Shown piece after piece: positions 26,331-36,175 of a stretch of 64,000 nt of DNA. Made by a program: the position numbers and the translations under genes. The stretch spans positions 1 through 64,000 of the forward strand of contig NZ_JADUCM010000016.1 in NCBI RefSeq assembly GCF_016009175.1. The letters run 5' to 3'. The first letter of the stretch is position 1. Every line of letters begins with the position of its first letter. The notes under the pieces were generated by a model. The model saw only the letters and a program-made list of their open reading frames with translations, searched no databases and was not told the DNA's origin. The DNA is from Pseudomonas alkylphenolica (GTDB lineage: Bacteria; Pseudomonadota; Gammaproteobacteria; Pseudomonadales; Pseudomonadaceae).

Positions 26331-27584
26331 ATGAAACAAGGCCAACCATTGCCGCCGCGTTCAACCTTGGTCTTCCTCCTTCCCCTGCTGGGCCTGGGTG
26401 GTCATGCCCATGCAGGGGGCTTCATCGAGGATGCCGAGGCACGCCTGTCCCTGCGCAATTACTTCATTACCCGCAACTATGTGAACGACGCGCGCCAGGG
26501 CAAGGCCCAGGCGTGGACCCAGGCGTTCATGCTCGACACCAGCTCAGGCTTCACCCCGGGGCCCGTGGGGTTCGGCCTGGATGTGCGCGGGCTGTTCGCC
26601 GTCAAACTCGACGGCGGCCGCGGCACCGGGGGCACCAGTTTGTTGCCGATCCACGATGACGGTCGACAGGCCGACAACTTCGGCCGACTGGCCGTGGCCG
26701 CCAAGGCCAAGGTATCGAGCACCGAACTCAAGGTCGGTGAATGGGTACCGCAATTGCCGGTTCTCTATGCGGATGAGTACGGCCGGACCTTGCCGCAGAC
26801 TTTCAAGGGCGCGCAGGTCACCTCCACGGAAGTGGATGGCCTGACCCTGATGGGCGGACGCTTCACACAAACCAGCCAGCGCGACGACGCCAGCATGGAA
26901 GACCTGCCTGCCTTCGGCGCCACCAGCGACCAGTTCAATTTCGCCGCTGGCGAATACGCCTTCAATGGCGGCAAGAGCCTGGTCGGGCTCTGGCATGCCC
27001 AGCTCAAGGACATCTACAGCCAGGAGTACATTCAGTTCAAACACTTCCAGGATGTTGGCGACTGGGAGTTGGGGGCACGCCTGGGTTTCTACATCGGGCG
27101 TGAGGACGGCAGCGCGAAGGCCGGCGACCTGGATAACCGCACGTACTCGGGGTTGCTTTCTGCGCGGCTGAAGACACACACGTTCTACGTCGGATTGCAG
27201 AAACTGGAGGGCAGCAGCGACTGGATGACCGTCGACGTGACCTCCTCGGATGGCGAGTACCTCGCCAACCATAGCTACAGCAGCAAGTTCGATGCGGCAG
27301 GGCAACGGTCCTGGCAAGTCCGTTATGACTACAACTTTGCCGGACTGGGTGTGCCGGGCGCCTTTTTCATGGGGCGCTACATCAGTGGCGACCACGTCAA
27401 CGCTGGCGACAACAGCAATGGCAAGGAGTGGGTGCGGGAACTCGAGGTGGGCTACGTCATCCAGAGCGGCCCCCTGAAGAACCTGGGTGTGCGCTGGCGC
27501 AACAACACCGCAAGGCGCGACTGGATGGATTACAACTTCGACGAGAACCGCGTCATTGTCACCTACCCGTTGTCGCTGCTCTGA
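26331..27584 (+). CDS. OprD-family outer-membrane porin
   Basis: Protein of 417 residues with a signal peptide ending AHA (cleavage near residue 28) and the OprD start of the mature chain (GGFIEDAEARLSLRNYFITRNY). The pattern of short beta-strands and the closing strand ending ENRVIVTYPLSLL fit an 18-strand substrate-specific porin. OprD and OpdK-type porins import amino acids or aromatic carboxylates; beside an AAHS carrier and an aromatic-acid operon, uptake of the same substrate is plausible. A small spacer with its own Shine-Dalgarno (AAGAAGAGG) separates it from glcB. Confidence 0.9.
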   Translation: MKQGQPLPPRSTLVFLLPLLGLGGHAHAGGFIEDAEARLSLRNYFITRNYVNDARQGKAQAWTQAFMLDTSSGFTPGPVGFGLDVRGLFAVKLDGGRGTGGTSLLPIHDDGRQADNFGRLAVAAKAKVSSTELKVGEWVPQLPVLYADEYGRTLPQTFKGAQVTSTEVDGLTLMGGRFTQTSQRDDASMEDLPAFGATSDQFNFAAGEYAFNGGKSLVGLWHAQLKDIYSQEYIQFKHFQDVGDWELGARLGFYIGREDGSAKAGDLDNRTYSGLLSARLKTHTFYVGLQKLEGSSDWMTVDVTSSDGEYLANHSYSSKFDAAGQRSWQVRYDYNFAGLGVPGAFFMGRYISGDHVNAGDNSNGKEWVRELEVGYVIQSGPLKNLGVRWRNNTARRDWMDYNFDENRVIVTYPLSLL

Positions 27585-27602
27585 GTTCACAAAAGCATCA
27601 GC

Positions 27603-27625
27603 GCACCCGTCCTGGCGACGGGTGC
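27603..27625. terminator. Hairpin between convergent porin and allophanate hydrolase genes
   Basis: GCACCCGTC-CTGGC-GACGGGTGC, a 9-bp perfect stem in the 68-base gap between convergent genes. No strong U-tract on either strand; position suggests a bidirectional terminator. Confidence 0.6.
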
Positions 27626-27652
27626 CACTGAGTCGTCACAGGCAGCCGGGTT

Positions 27653-29413
27653 CTACACCTGGCTGTTCAGCCAGGCCCGCCAACCACCCCAGGCGCTGAT
27701 GTCCACGGCCCCTTCAAGGCCGCTGCCCTCACAGATGAAACCGGTTTCCCAGCGTCCATCCGCCAGCTGAACTTTCCCCAGCCCCAGGGGCGCCGGGATA
27801 CCTTCAAGGAACGAACCCAGTTCGCTACTCGGGATCTCCCACACCTCGACAGCAATCGCCACGCCGTCTTTCACCCGGACCATGCCCGGACGCTTCACGG
27901 CGCCGCCGGGCAGGGCGTACAGGCGATAGTGCGGCGCGCTTTCAGTAGCCTCGATCAACCGGCCAGCACGCTGGGTAAGCTGGCCGTTCAGCGGCAGCCC
28001 GGCCAGGTGTGCACCACAGACAACGATCCGCGAGCGGTCGTTGCGCGCCGGGCGACCCACAGGCGCACCACCTTGATAGGCATGCGAGACGCTGAGCAGG
28101 TACTGATCGGTGAAGGCGCGCCCGAACAGCGTCACGCCCCACGGCAAGCCGTTGGCCATGAGCGCGCTCGGCACAGCCACGGCCGCATAGTCGAGCAGGT
28201 TCATGAAGTTGGTGTAGTAGCCAAGCTCGGCGTTGCGCAGTACCGGCTCTGCTTGCAGTTCAGCCAACGTTACCGGCCGCCCGATGGTCGGGGTCAGTAC
28301 GCAATCGAGGTCGGCCATGATCCGGTCGCATTCGGCCTTGAGCGCCTGCAGACGGTACTGGGCGCGGAAGGTATCCACTCCTGAAACTTCAGGCGCCTTG
28401 CGCAGCACCGCGTGGATCACCGGCAACAGTGCCTCGGGCTGGCGCTGGGCCAAGGCGCCCACCACGCTGTAGCGCTCGGCCACCCACGGGCCTTCGTAGA
28501 GCAGACGCGCGGCTTCCAGGAAGGGCGACAGATCGATGTTCACGGCCTCGCCGCCCAGGGCTTTGAGCCGTTCGACCGCAGCAGCGAACAACGCCGGGCC
28601 TTCGCTGCAGCCGAAGAACTCCAGCTGTTCGGTGGCCGGTACGCCAAACCGGAACGGTCGCAGGTCGCCAAAGCTTGCGCCCTGGTTCCAGCCCGGATTG
28701 CCGCGGCTGTAGGCGTCCGCCGTATCAACCTGGGCGATCAGTGCCAGCAGTGCGCTGGCTTCCTCGGCGGTGGCGGTGAAGGTGGTGACGCAATCGAGGG
28801 TCCGGCACGCCGGGACCACACCCGCCGTGGACAGCAGCCCTTTGCTGGCCTTGAGGCCCACCAGGTTGTTCAAGGCGGCCGGCACCCGGCCGGAACCGGC
28901 GGTGTCGGTACCCAGGGCGAAACTTGCCAGTCCGAGCGCGACGGTTAATGGCGAGCCGGCACTGGAGCCCCCGGACGGGTAGTCGGGGTGCACGCTGTTG
29001 CGGCACGCGCCGTAGGGCGAGCGCGTGCCGTTCAGACCCGTTGCAAACTGGTCGAGGTTGGTCTTGCCCAGCGGGATGGCACCCAGGTCGATCAGCCGTT
29101 GCACCACCGTGGCGGATTGCTCCGGTACATAGGCAAAGGCGGGGCAGGCTGCGGTGGTCGGGATGCCGGCAAGGTCGATGTTGTCCTTGATGGCGAACGG
29201 CACCCCATACAGCGGCAGGTCTTCCGGGCGACGGGTTTCAAGTGCTGCGAGGTAAGGTTCAAGCTGTTCGGCGCTGAGCAGGTGGATGAACATCCGATAG
29301 TCCGGGTTCAGCTGCTCGGCGCGTTCGCGCAGGGTCAGGATCAGCTCACGAGCGGTGGTTTCACCGCTGAGGTAGCGGGCTTTCAGCACACTCAGGCGCA
29401 GGTCGGTGTTCAT
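27653..29413 (-). CDS. atzF: Allophanate hydrolase
   Basis: Protein of 586 residues: an amidase-signature domain (Lys in FAIKDNIDLAG, YPSGGSSAGSPL, and the nucleophile Ser in GTDTAGSGRVPAAL), then a C-terminal domain of about 130 residues typical of AtzF that handles the second step. It converts allophanate to two CO2 and two ammonia. It is the last gene of the guanidine operon, its start overlapping the carboxylase stop by four bases. One motif position, GGSSAGSP, has Ala and Pro where many homologues have Ser and Ala; the catalytic triad is intact. Confidence 0.93.
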   Translation of the reverse strand: MNTDLRLSVLKARYLSGETTARELILTLRERAEQLNPDYRMFIHLLSAEQLEPYLAALETRRPEDLPLYGVPFAIKDNIDLAGIPTTAACPAFAYVPEQSATVVQRLIDLGAIPLGKTNLDQFATGLNGTRSPYGACRNSVHPDYPSGGSSAGSPLTVALGLASFALGTDTAGSGRVPAALNNLVGLKASKGLLSTAGVVPACRTLDCVTTFTATAEEASALLALIAQVDTADAYSRGNPGWNQGASFGDLRPFRFGVPATEQLEFFGCSEGPALFAAAVERLKALGGEAVNIDLSPFLEAARLLYEGPWVAERYSVVGALAQRQPEALLPVIHAVLRKAPEVSGVDTFRAQYRLQALKAECDRIMADLDCVLTPTIGRPVTLAELQAEPVLRNAELGYYTNFMNLLDYAAVAVPSALMANGLPWGVTLFGRAFTDQYLLSVSHAYQGGAPVGRPARNDRSRIVVCGAHLAGLPLNGQLTQRAGRLIEATESAPHYRLYALPGGAVKRPGMVRVKDGVAIAVEVWEIPSSELGSFLEGIPAPLGLGKVQLADGRWETGFICEGSGLEGAVDISAWGGWRAWLNSQV

Positions 29414-32400
29414 GCGGGTTCTCCAATGCTCACAAGCGCTTCTACAACGACAAGGGTCTGCCCGGCACGTACCGGTGAACCCGGCTCCACGCGGACCTCG
29501 CGCACGGTACCGGCACAGGTTGCCAGTACCGGGATTTCCATTTTCATCGACTCGAGCACCACCAGCGTGTCACCGGGCGCGACCTGCTCGCCCGGCGCAA
29601 CCTGCACCTGCCAGAGGTTGCCGGCAATCGGGCTTTCGACCCCGGCATGACCGGCAGGCAGGGGCAGTTCGTCGGCTGCCGGGGCCATCGCCTCGGTGCT
29701 TTCGAAGTGGGCCTGGCCGCTGTCGATCCAGCGTTGGCGTTCGGCCTCGAAGGCGCTTTTCTGCTGGCTGCGGAAGGCGTCGATGCCCTGGCTTTCGCGG
29801 GCCAGGAATGCCTGGTAATCCGCCAGGCGCAGCTGGCTGTGCTCGATCGCCAACGGATAGCGGCCCAGCGGAAAATCGCGGCGTATGGTCAGCAGTTCTT
29901 CGGCGCTGACCGGGTAGAACCTGATCTGATCGAAAAAGCGCAGCAGCCAGGGCTTGCCATCGAAGGCGTCGACCTGACGGTAGCGGTTCCACATCTGCAG
30001 GGTGCGGCCAACGAACTGGTAGCCGCCCGGTCCCTCCATGCCATACACGCACATGTAGGCGCCACCAATGCCCACCGAGTTCTCTGCGGTCCAGGTACGG
30101 GCAGGGTTGTATTTGGTGGTGACCAGGCGGTGACGCGGGTCCAGCGGCGTTGCCACCGGAGCGCCCAGGTAGACGTCGCCCAGGCCCATCACCAGGTAGC
30201 TGGCGTCGAAGACCGTACGCTGTACTTCGTCGAGGTCCGGCAGGTCGTTGATGCGGCGGATGAACTCCAGGTTACTCGGGCACCAGGGGGCGTCCTTGCG
30301 CACGGTGGTCATGTACTTCTCGATCGCCAGCTGGCAGGCCGGGTCATCCCAGGACAGCGGCAGGTGCACGATGCGCGAGGGCACCTGCAGGTCCTGCGCA
30401 GTGCATACCGCTTGCCAGTGCCCCGAGACTACGGCGAGCAATGCCTCCAGTGGCAAGGTCTCGGGCTGGTAGTGCACCTGCAGCGAGCGAATCCCCGGGG
30501 TCAGGTCGATGACGCCTTCGAGTGCGCGGGCTTCGAGGGCCTGCATCAGCGCGTGGCCACGAAAGCGCAACACCAGGTCCAGCTCTGGCGCACCGATTTC
30601 CAGCAGCAGGTGGGTGTCGCCGGCCAGGCGGGCGACCAGGCGGGTGTCGTCCTGTCCGATGTCCAGCACGATTGGCGACTGCAACGGGCAGCCGAGCACG
30701 GGTGCGCTCAAGGGCGCGGTGACCGGCAGGGTGGCCAGCTGGCGCGCTTCAGCCAGCGGGGTGGGGATGAAGCGGACCTTGTCGCCGGCCTTGAGCTGGC
30801 CGAGTTGCCACAGGTCGGCCTCGATGACCGTGACCGGGCACACGAACCCGCCCAGGCTCGGGCCGTCCGGGCCGAGGATCACCGGCATGTCACCAGTAAA
30901 GTCCACAGCACCGATGGCGTAGGGGTTGTCGTGAATGTTGGAGGGGTGCAGACCGGCCTCGCCACCATCGGCGCGTACCCACTCGGGTTTCGGCCCGATC
31001 AGGCGCACACCGGTGCGGCTCGAGTTGAAATGCACTTCCCAGTCGGTGGCGAAAAACGTCGCGATGTAGGCTTCGGTGAAATACTCCGGTGCCGCGTGCG
31101 GCCCATAGATCACCCGGACCTGACGCACCGGCTCGAGCGCGGGCGGGGTGTCGAGTGCGTGGCCGAACGAGAAGTCGGTCAGTGCGTTCAGGTGCAGGAT
31201 GTCTCCGGCGCGCAGTGCCCGGCCGCCATGGCCGCCGAATTGCCCGAGGGTGAAAGTGCTCTTGCTGCCCAGGTAGTCCGGGAGCTGCAGGCCGCCGCGC
31301 ACGCACAGGTAGCTGCGCGCGCCGGCACCGCTGACGCTGCCCAGGCTCAGCACCGAACCCGGGCCGACATACAAGGCGGTGTTCAGCGGCGCAGTCTGGC
31401 CGTCGATTGCCAGCGGTAATGCCGCACCCGTCACGCAGACCACCGCATCGGTGTTGAATCGCAGGGTGGGGCCGCTCATGGTGATTTCCAGGCCCGCCGC
31501 CCCTTCGGGGTTGCCCAGCAACAGATTGCCCTGGCGCAGCGCGCGGCTGTCCATGGGGCCTGACGGCGGTACCCCCACGGCCCAGTAGCCGAGGCGGCCG
31601 GGGTAGTCCTGCACGCTGGTTTGCGTGCCGCCGCTGAGTACTTCGAAGGTCTCGGCGCGATAGACCAGGCCTTCCAGGCAGCGGGTCCACGGTGTTCCGG
31701 AAGCAAAGGGGGCGTCGGCAATGATCTGGCGCAAGTAGTTGCGGTTGGTCTCGACACCGTACAGCGCGCTGCGGGCGAGGGCATCGTCGAGTTGCTGGCA
31801 GGCCTGTTGGCGATCGGCGGCCCAACAGATCACCTTGGCGATCATCGGATCAAAGTACGCGGGGATCTCGCAGCCGGCTTCCACCCAGGTATCGATGCGC
31901 AACGCCTTGCCGTCGGCAGGCGGAAAGTCGACATGGGTGAGCAGCCCGGGGCTGGGTTGAAACGCCTTGCCCGGGTCTTCGGCATACAGCCGGGCCTGCA
32001 CCGCATGGCCGCTGGGTGCAAGCCCGGCGCGCAAGGTGGCGAGGGGCGGCAGGTCGCCGGCCGCGAGCTGGATCATCCAGGCGACCAGGTCGACGCCCCA
32101 GACCTGCTCGGTCACGCCATGCTCCACCTGCAGCCGGGTGTTGACCTCGAGGAAGTAAAAGCGCTGTGCGTCACTGTCGAAGACAAACTCGACGGTACCG
32201 GCGCTGCGGTAGTTCACCGCTTTGGCCAGTTTTACCGCGGCTGCGCACAGGGCCTCGGCCATGCCTTCCGGCAGGTTGGGCGCGGGTGTTTCTTCCAGCA
32301 CTTTCTGGTTGCGACGCTGCACCGAGCAGTCGCGAACACCCAGGGCCAGCACCTCACCGGCGCCGTCGCCGAACACCTGCACCTCCAGGTGGCGGGCGCG

Positions 32401-33009
32401 CTGGATGTACTTTTCGATGAACACCCCGGCATCGCTGAAGTTGTTCTGGCCCAGGCGTTTAACCGTCTCGAAGGCCTCTTGCAGTTCTTCGGCGGTGTAG
32501 CACACGCGCATGCCGATACCGCCGCCACCGGCGGTGCTCTTGAGCATGACCGGGTAGCCCACCTGTGCCGCAGCAGCGAGCGCTTCGTCGATGCTGTCCA
32601 GCAGGTCGGTGCCTTCCAGCAGCGGCACACCCTGTTGACGTGCCAGGGCGCGGGCAGTGTGCTTCAAACCGAATACCCGCAAGTGCTCGGCGGTCGGGCC
32701 GACGAAGGCGATGCCGGCAGCTGCGCAGGCTTCGGCGAAGGCGGCGTTCTCGGACAGAAAGCCATAGCCTGGGTGAATGGCCTGTGCGCCGCTGGCTTTT
32801 GCCGCGGCGAGGATCTTGTCGACCATCAGGTAGGTGCTGGCGGCTGCGCCTTCGCCCAGGCTCAGTGCCTGGTCGGCCTCGGCCACGTGGCGGCTGGCAA
32901 TGTCAGCCTCGGAATAGACGGCGACACCCTTGATGCCAAGGTCGCGCAGCGTGCGCAGTACGCGGCAGGCAATGGCGCCGCGGTTCGCGATCAGTAAGGT
33001 ATTGAACAT
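29410..33009 (-). CDS. Biotin-dependent guanidine (urea) carboxylase
   Basis: Protein of 1199 residues. Domains in order: biotin carboxylase with ATP-grasp (MLKSTAGGGGIGMR near 160-173), two carboxyltransferase halves of KipA and KipI type (VLSGGTQTSVQDYPGRLGYW; LRFIRRI-type), and a C-terminal biotinyl domain with the lysine in LESMKMEIP. The family is usually named urea carboxylase, but those under the ykkC/guanidine-I riboswitch with DUF1989 partners carboxylate guanidine. The riboswitch at about 37301-37405 heads this operon, so guanidine carboxylase is the better name. Product carboxyguanidine is deiminated to allophanate by the DUF1989 pair and then hydrolysed by AtzF. A 196-base gap precedes it. 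Confidence 0.92.
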   Translation of the reverse strand: MFNTLLIANRGAIACRVLRTLRDLGIKGVAVYSEADIASRHVAEADQALSLGEGAAASTYLMVDKILAAAKASGAQAIHPGYGFLSENAAFAEACAAAGIAFVGPTAEHLRVFGLKHTARALARQQGVPLLEGTDLLDSIDEALAAAAQVGYPVMLKSTAGGGGIGMRVCYTAEELQEAFETVKRLGQNNFSDAGVFIEKYIQRARHLEVQVFGDGAGEVLALGVRDCSVQRRNQKVLEETPAPNLPEGMAEALCAAAVKLAKAVNYRSAGTVEFVFDSDAQRFYFLEVNTRLQVEHGVTEQVWGVDLVAWMIQLAAGDLPPLATLRAGLAPSGHAVQARLYAEDPGKAFQPSPGLLTHVDFPPADGKALRIDTWVEAGCEIPAYFDPMIAKVICWAADRQQACQQLDDALARSALYGVETNRNYLRQIIADAPFASGTPWTRCLEGLVYRAETFEVLSGGTQTSVQDYPGRLGYWAVGVPPSGPMDSRALRQGNLLLGNPEGAAGLEITMSGPTLRFNTDAVVCVTGAALPLAIDGQTAPLNTALYVGPGSVLSLGSVSGAGARSYLCVRGGLQLPDYLGSKSTFTLGQFGGHGGRALRAGDILHLNALTDFSFGHALDTPPALEPVRQVRVIYGPHAAPEYFTEAYIATFFATDWEVHFNSSRTGVRLIGPKPEWVRADGGEAGLHPSNIHDNPYAIGAVDFTGDMPVILGPDGPSLGGFVCPVTVIEADLWQLGQLKAGDKVRFIPTPLAEARQLATLPVTAPLSAPVLGCPLQSPIVLDIGQDDTRLVARLAGDTHLLLEIGAPELDLVLRFRGHALMQALEARALEGVIDLTPGIRSLQVHYQPETLPLEALLAVVSGHWQAVCTAQDLQVPSRIVHLPLSWDDPACQLAIEKYMTTVRKDAPWCPSNLEFIRRINDLPDLDEVQRTVFDASYLVMGLGDVYLGAPVATPLDPRHRLVTTKYNPARTWTAENSVGIGGAYMCVYGMEGPGGYQFVGRTLQMWNRYRQVDAFDGKPWLLRFFDQIRFYPVSAEELLTIRRDFPLGRYPLAIEHSQLRLADYQAFLARESQGIDAFRSQQKSAFEAERQRWIDSGQAHFESTEAMAPAADELPLPAGHAGVESPIAGNLWQVQVAPGEQVAPGDTLVVLESMKMEIPVLATCAGTVREVRVEPGSPVRAGQTLVVVEALVSIGEPA

Positions 33010-33107
33010 GACACGTCCCCTGGAGGCGCTTGAAGGCCCCGACTGGGTTGCGGGCCGTCCCGCAGTTTTGTAAATGTCTCAGGGTCGTCCCCGGACAACA
33101 GTCAGGT

Positions 33108-33215
33108 TCACTCGCTGCGGCGACCCGCAGGGTTTGAAGGGCGCTGGCCACTGCGGAACAGGCAGGCTGCGAACAGGCTCAGGCGCAGCCGGGTGATCAA
33201 TGCTTTCAGTCCCAT
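33108..33215 (-). CDS. Possible small ORF between DUF1989 gene and carboxylase
   Basis: A 35-codon frame [21 protein letters not shown]... begins at the ATG at 33215, overlapping the last codons of the DUF1989 gene, and ends at TGA 33110-33108. The first 22 residues would form a basic amphipathic or hydrophobic helix. It accounts for half of the unusual 196-base gap inside an otherwise tightly packed operon. No known family and no clear Shine-Dalgarno of its own; it could be translated by coupling to the upstream stop. Weak support. Confidence 0.3.
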   Translation of the reverse strand: MGLKALITRLRLSLFAACLFRSGQRPSNPAGRRSE

Positions 33216-33832
33216 ATCAGCAACCCCGCTGGCGTCGGGTTGTAGCCGTTGCAGGGGTTGTTGAGTTGCGGGCAGTTGGAGATCAGCACGATGACGTCCA
33301 TCTCGGCGCGCAGCTGCACGTACTTGCCAGCCTCGGAAATGCCGTCTTCAAAGGTCAGGCCGCCTTCCGGGGTCACCGGCACGTTCATGAAGAAATTGAT
33401 GTTCGGGCTGATGTCGCGTTTGCCCAGGCGGCCATCGTGGCAGCAGGCGCGCAGGTAGTTGTCGCGGCAGCTGTGCATGTGCCGCGTGTCGAGGGCATAG
33501 CGCACGGTGTTGCTTTCCTGCGCACAGGCGCCGCCGAGGGTGTCGTGACGGCCGCAAGTGTCTTCGGTGATGGTCAGCATCGGCCGGCCAAGGTTCGAGT
33601 ACAGCACGCTGCCGGCACCGAGGTAGACATTGCCCTGGCGGCGCAGGGTGCGCTGGACGTCGTAGCGCTCGCGCGGGTTGGTGGCGCTGTAGAACAAGGT
33701 GTCGATCGCCTGGTTGCCCTCAAGGTCGAGGATGCGCAGGGTTTGCCCGGCTTTGACTTCGGTCAGCCAGGGCTCGCCCGCGGGAATGATCGACTGCGAC
33801 ACAGCACTGTCGGCGTGCAGGGTAGGGTTCAT
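33206..33832 (-). CDS. DUF1989 protein, carboxyguanidine deiminase subunit (urea carboxylase-associated protein)
   Basis: Protein of 208 residues of the DUF1989 family (urea carboxylase-associated). Key pieces are [41 protein letters not shown] with its conserved Cys and His, and [21 protein letters not shown]. With the adjacent DUF1989 protein it corresponds to CgdA/CgdB, which deiminate carboxyguanidine to allophanate. Eleven bases separate the two genes. Which copy is CgdA and which CgdB is not decided here. Confidence 0.88.
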   Translation of the reverse strand: MNPTLHADSAVSQSIIPAGEPWLTEVKAGQTLRILDLEGNQAIDTLFYSATNPRERYDVQRTLRRQGNVYLGAGSVLYSNLGRPMLTITEDTCGRHDTLGGACAQESNTVRYALDTRHMHSCRDNYLRACCHDGRLGKRDISPNINFFMNVPVTPEGGLTFEDGISEAGKYVQLRAEMDVIVLISNCPQLNNPCNGYNPTPAGLLIWD

Positions 33833-33843
33833 GGTCCGGGTCC

Positions 33844-34557
33844 TCAGGCAAACAGGCGTTGGGTGTTGATGAAACCGCGCACGTTCTCCGGGCGCGAGGT
33901 GCGGCAGTGCTCGGCAACCGCTGCGTCGGCTTGGGCGAAGCGCAGGTGCACGGGCTTTGGTGCGTAACCTGTGTCCGGGTCCAGCGGATGCTGCAGCGCG
34001 GTGACCACGAACAGGGTGTCCATCGGCGCGTAGAGTTCGATGTAGTCACCGGCCTTGGCGTTGCCGCTGGCAAAGTGCAGCCCGCCATGGGCGTCGACAT
34101 CCACCCGGCTGAACAGGTTGAGGGGCATGGTCAGGTCGGCCAGCTGCAGGTCCCACTTGCCCATCTCCACCAGCAGGTTGTCGTTGCCGTTGCGTACGAA
34201 GGCATTGCGCCGTTCCTGGTAGCGGCCCTGGCCGTACTTTTCCGTCACCTCCTGGGCGTTGAGCACGCCGCCCAGGCTGTCGCTCCAGCCGCAGGTGTCA
34301 TGGGTGATGGCGGCCAGCACCCGGCCCATGTCGGAGTACAGGCAATGGCCCGCGGTGAGCTTGGCGGTGTGCTGGCACTTGAGCGTGTCGGGCAGGTTGA
34401 GGCGTTCGCTTTTTTCGTTGGCGTTGAACAGCATCAGGCTGACATTGGCGCCGCCTTCCAGGTCGGTGAAGCGCACCAGCTGCCCGCGCTTGAGGACAAA
34501 GGACAAATGCCCGCCACCGGGCAGGTGTTCGTCGGCAAAAACATGCGTTTCGGTCAT
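33844..34557 (-). CDS. DUF1989 protein, carboxyguanidine deiminase subunit (second copy)
   Basis: Protein of 237 residues, paralogue of the next DUF1989 gene: [42 protein letters not shown] and [25 protein letters not shown] match its segments. Forms the deiminase with its neighbour, most probably as a heteromer, converting carboxyguanidine to allophanate and ammonia. Start lies 4 bases after the ABC ATPase stop, so expression is coupled with the transporter. Confidence 0.88.
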   Translation of the reverse strand: MTETHVFADEHLPGGGHLSFVLKRGQLVRFTDLEGGANVSLMLFNANEKSERLNLPDTLKCQHTAKLTAGHCLYSDMGRVLAAITHDTCGWSDSLGGVLNAQEVTEKYGQGRYQERRNAFVRNGNDNLLVEMGKWDLQLADLTMPLNLFSRVDVDAHGGLHFASGNAKAGDYIELYAPMDTLFVVTALQHPLDPDTGYAPKPVHLRFAQADAAVAEHCRTSRPENVRGFINTQRLFA

Positions 34558-34561
34558 GGGG

Positions 34562-35350
34562 TCAAATTCCTGGTTGCGGTTGAAGTGTGCGCAGGGGCGC
34601 GGCCTTGACGGCGCTTGGCTGTGTCTGGGCTTTGTTCGCCAGCGGCAGGTCGTAGGTCACCCGTGAGCCAAACGCGTGGGGGGCGTGCGGGTCGTAGCGG
34701 GTTTTGTCGAACACCAGCAGGCGGCTGCCGAGGCTGAAGCCTTCGCTGAGATCATGGGTGACCATGAACACCGTCAGCCGGGTTTCTTGCCACAGCTCAA
34801 GGAGCAGGGCGTGCATGTCTTTGCGGATGCCGGGGTCCAGGGCGCCGAAGGGCTCGTCGAGCAACAGCACCTTCGGTTTCATGATCAGCGCCTGGGCGAT
34901 GGCCAGGCGTTGCTGCATGCCGCCGGAGAGTTGCGCCGGGTATTTGTGCTGCGCCGGTCCCAGCCCCACGCGGGCCAGCAGGTTCGCCGCCTGCTCGCGC
35001 GCGTCGCGCTTGTGGCGGCCGCGCAAACGCCCAAGCAGCGGTGCGCGCGACAGTTCCAGGCCGATGGCGACGTTGTCCAGCACGCTCAGGTGCGGGAAAA
35101 CCGAATAGCGCTGGAACACCACGCCGCGGCTCGGGTCGGGCTCGGCGGCCAACGGCTGGCCACCCAGCAGGATCTGCCCGCGGCTCGGCCGTTCCTGGCC
35201 CAGCAACAAGCGCAGGAAGGTGGATTTACCGCAGCCCGAGGCACCGACCATGGTGCAGAACTCGCCTTCGGCAATGCTCAGGTTCAGGCCTTCGAGCACC
35301 ACGTGGTCGTCGTATTGCTGCCAGACGTTGCGCACTTCGATAAAGCTCAT
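34562..35350 (-). CDS. ABC transporter ATP-binding protein (guanidine operon)
   Basis: ATPase of 262 residues: Walker A GASGCGKST (about 37-45), signature LSGGMQQR, Walker B VLLLDEPFGALD and the switch His in FMVTHDLSE. It belongs to the nitrate/sulfonate/taurine importer group. The ATG at 35350 overlaps the permease stop by four bases. With the permease and binding protein upstream it forms an importer commonly found under the guanidine-I riboswitch, so guanidine or a related guanidinium or urea compound is the likely cargo. Confidence 0.9.
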   Translation of the reverse strand: MSFIEVRNVWQQYDDHVVLEGLNLSIAEGEFCTMVGASGCGKSTFLRLLLGQERPSRGQILLGGQPLAAEPDPSRGVVFQRYSVFPHLSVLDNVAIGLELSRAPLLGRLRGRHKRDAREQAANLLARVGLGPAQHKYPAQLSGGMQQRLAIAQALIMKPKVLLLDEPFGALDPGIRKDMHALLLELWQETRLTVFMVTHDLSEGFSLGSRLLVFDKTRYDPHAPHAFGSRVTYDLPLANKAQTQPSAVKAAPLRTLQPQPGI

Positions 35351-36162
35351 GGGCGTGCTCCCTCGTACCAGGGGAAGGCGAGCCGGGTGAGGGTTTTCAG
35401 CGACCAGTCGGTCAGCCAGGCCAGCAAAGTGATCCACACCACGTAGGGCAGGATCACGTCCATGGCCAGGTAGCGGCGCACCAGGAAAATCCGGTAGCCG
35501 AGGCCATCCTCCGAGGCAATCGCTTCGGCGGCGATCAGGAACAACCAGGCCGAGCCCAATACCAGCCGCAGGGAAATCAGCAGACGCGGGGCCAGTTGCG
35601 GCACCACCACGCGGACGATGTAGGTCCAGGTCGAGGCCCCGAGGGTCAGGGCCTTGATGCGCAGCTCGGTGGGGATCTCACGGGCGCGCTGCTCCAGGTC
35701 ACGGGCCAGAATCGGGGTGATGCCGATGACGATCAGCATCACCTTCGACAGCTCGCCCAAGCCGAAGACGATGAACAGGATCGGCAGGATCGCCAGCGGC
35801 GGCACCATCGAGACCACCACCATCAGCGGCGACAGGGGCGCGGCGAACAGCGGCAGCGTGCCGGCGATCACGCCCAGGCCCAGGCCGAGGGCGGCACTGA
35901 TCAGCAACCCGCTGCCCAGCCGCTTGAGGCTGGATGCGGTGTCTTGCCAGAGCAGGTAGGCGCCGCTGCGCTTGTCTTCGGTGAAGGCCATCTGCTTGAC
36001 CGCTTCGCTCATTTGCGCAGCGCTGGGCAGCAGCTTGTCCCGTGGGTTGTCGGCCAGCCGCTGCGCCGAGCCGATCAGGTAGGCACAGAGCAGCAGGGCA
36101 AACGGCAGCATGACCAGGAACAGGCGCGTGGACCGATCCGGGTGACGATTCAAAAGTCGCAT
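35347..36162 (-). CDS. ABC transporter permease (guanidine operon)
   Basis: Inner-membrane protein of 271 residues with about six hydrophobic segments and the EAA-type loop (ALTLGASTWTYIVRVVVPQLAP). It matches permeases of the SsuC/TauC/NrtB type. Start is the ATG at 36162 with GAGGATTGGCC upstream. It overlaps the ATPase gene by four bases and follows the binding-protein gene by 13 bases. Confidence 0.9.
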   Translation of the reverse strand: MRLLNRHPDRSTRLFLVMLPFALLLCAYLIGSAQRLADNPRDKLLPSAAQMSEAVKQMAFTEDKRSGAYLLWQDTASSLKRLGSGLLISAALGLGLGVIAGTLPLFAAPLSPLMVVVSMVPPLAILPILFIVFGLGELSKVMLIVIGITPILARDLEQRAREIPTELRIKALTLGASTWTYIVRVVVPQLAPRLLISLRLVLGSAWLFLIAAEAIASEDGLGYRIFLVRRYLAMDVILPYVVWITLLAWLTDWSLKTLTRLAFPWYEGARP

Positions 36163-36175
36163 GGCCAATCCTCGA

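Noticed and set aside
29410-33009. Naming the carboxylase operon as urea degradation
   Set aside because: The guanidine-I riboswitch and the two DUF1989 partners favour guanidine as the substrate.
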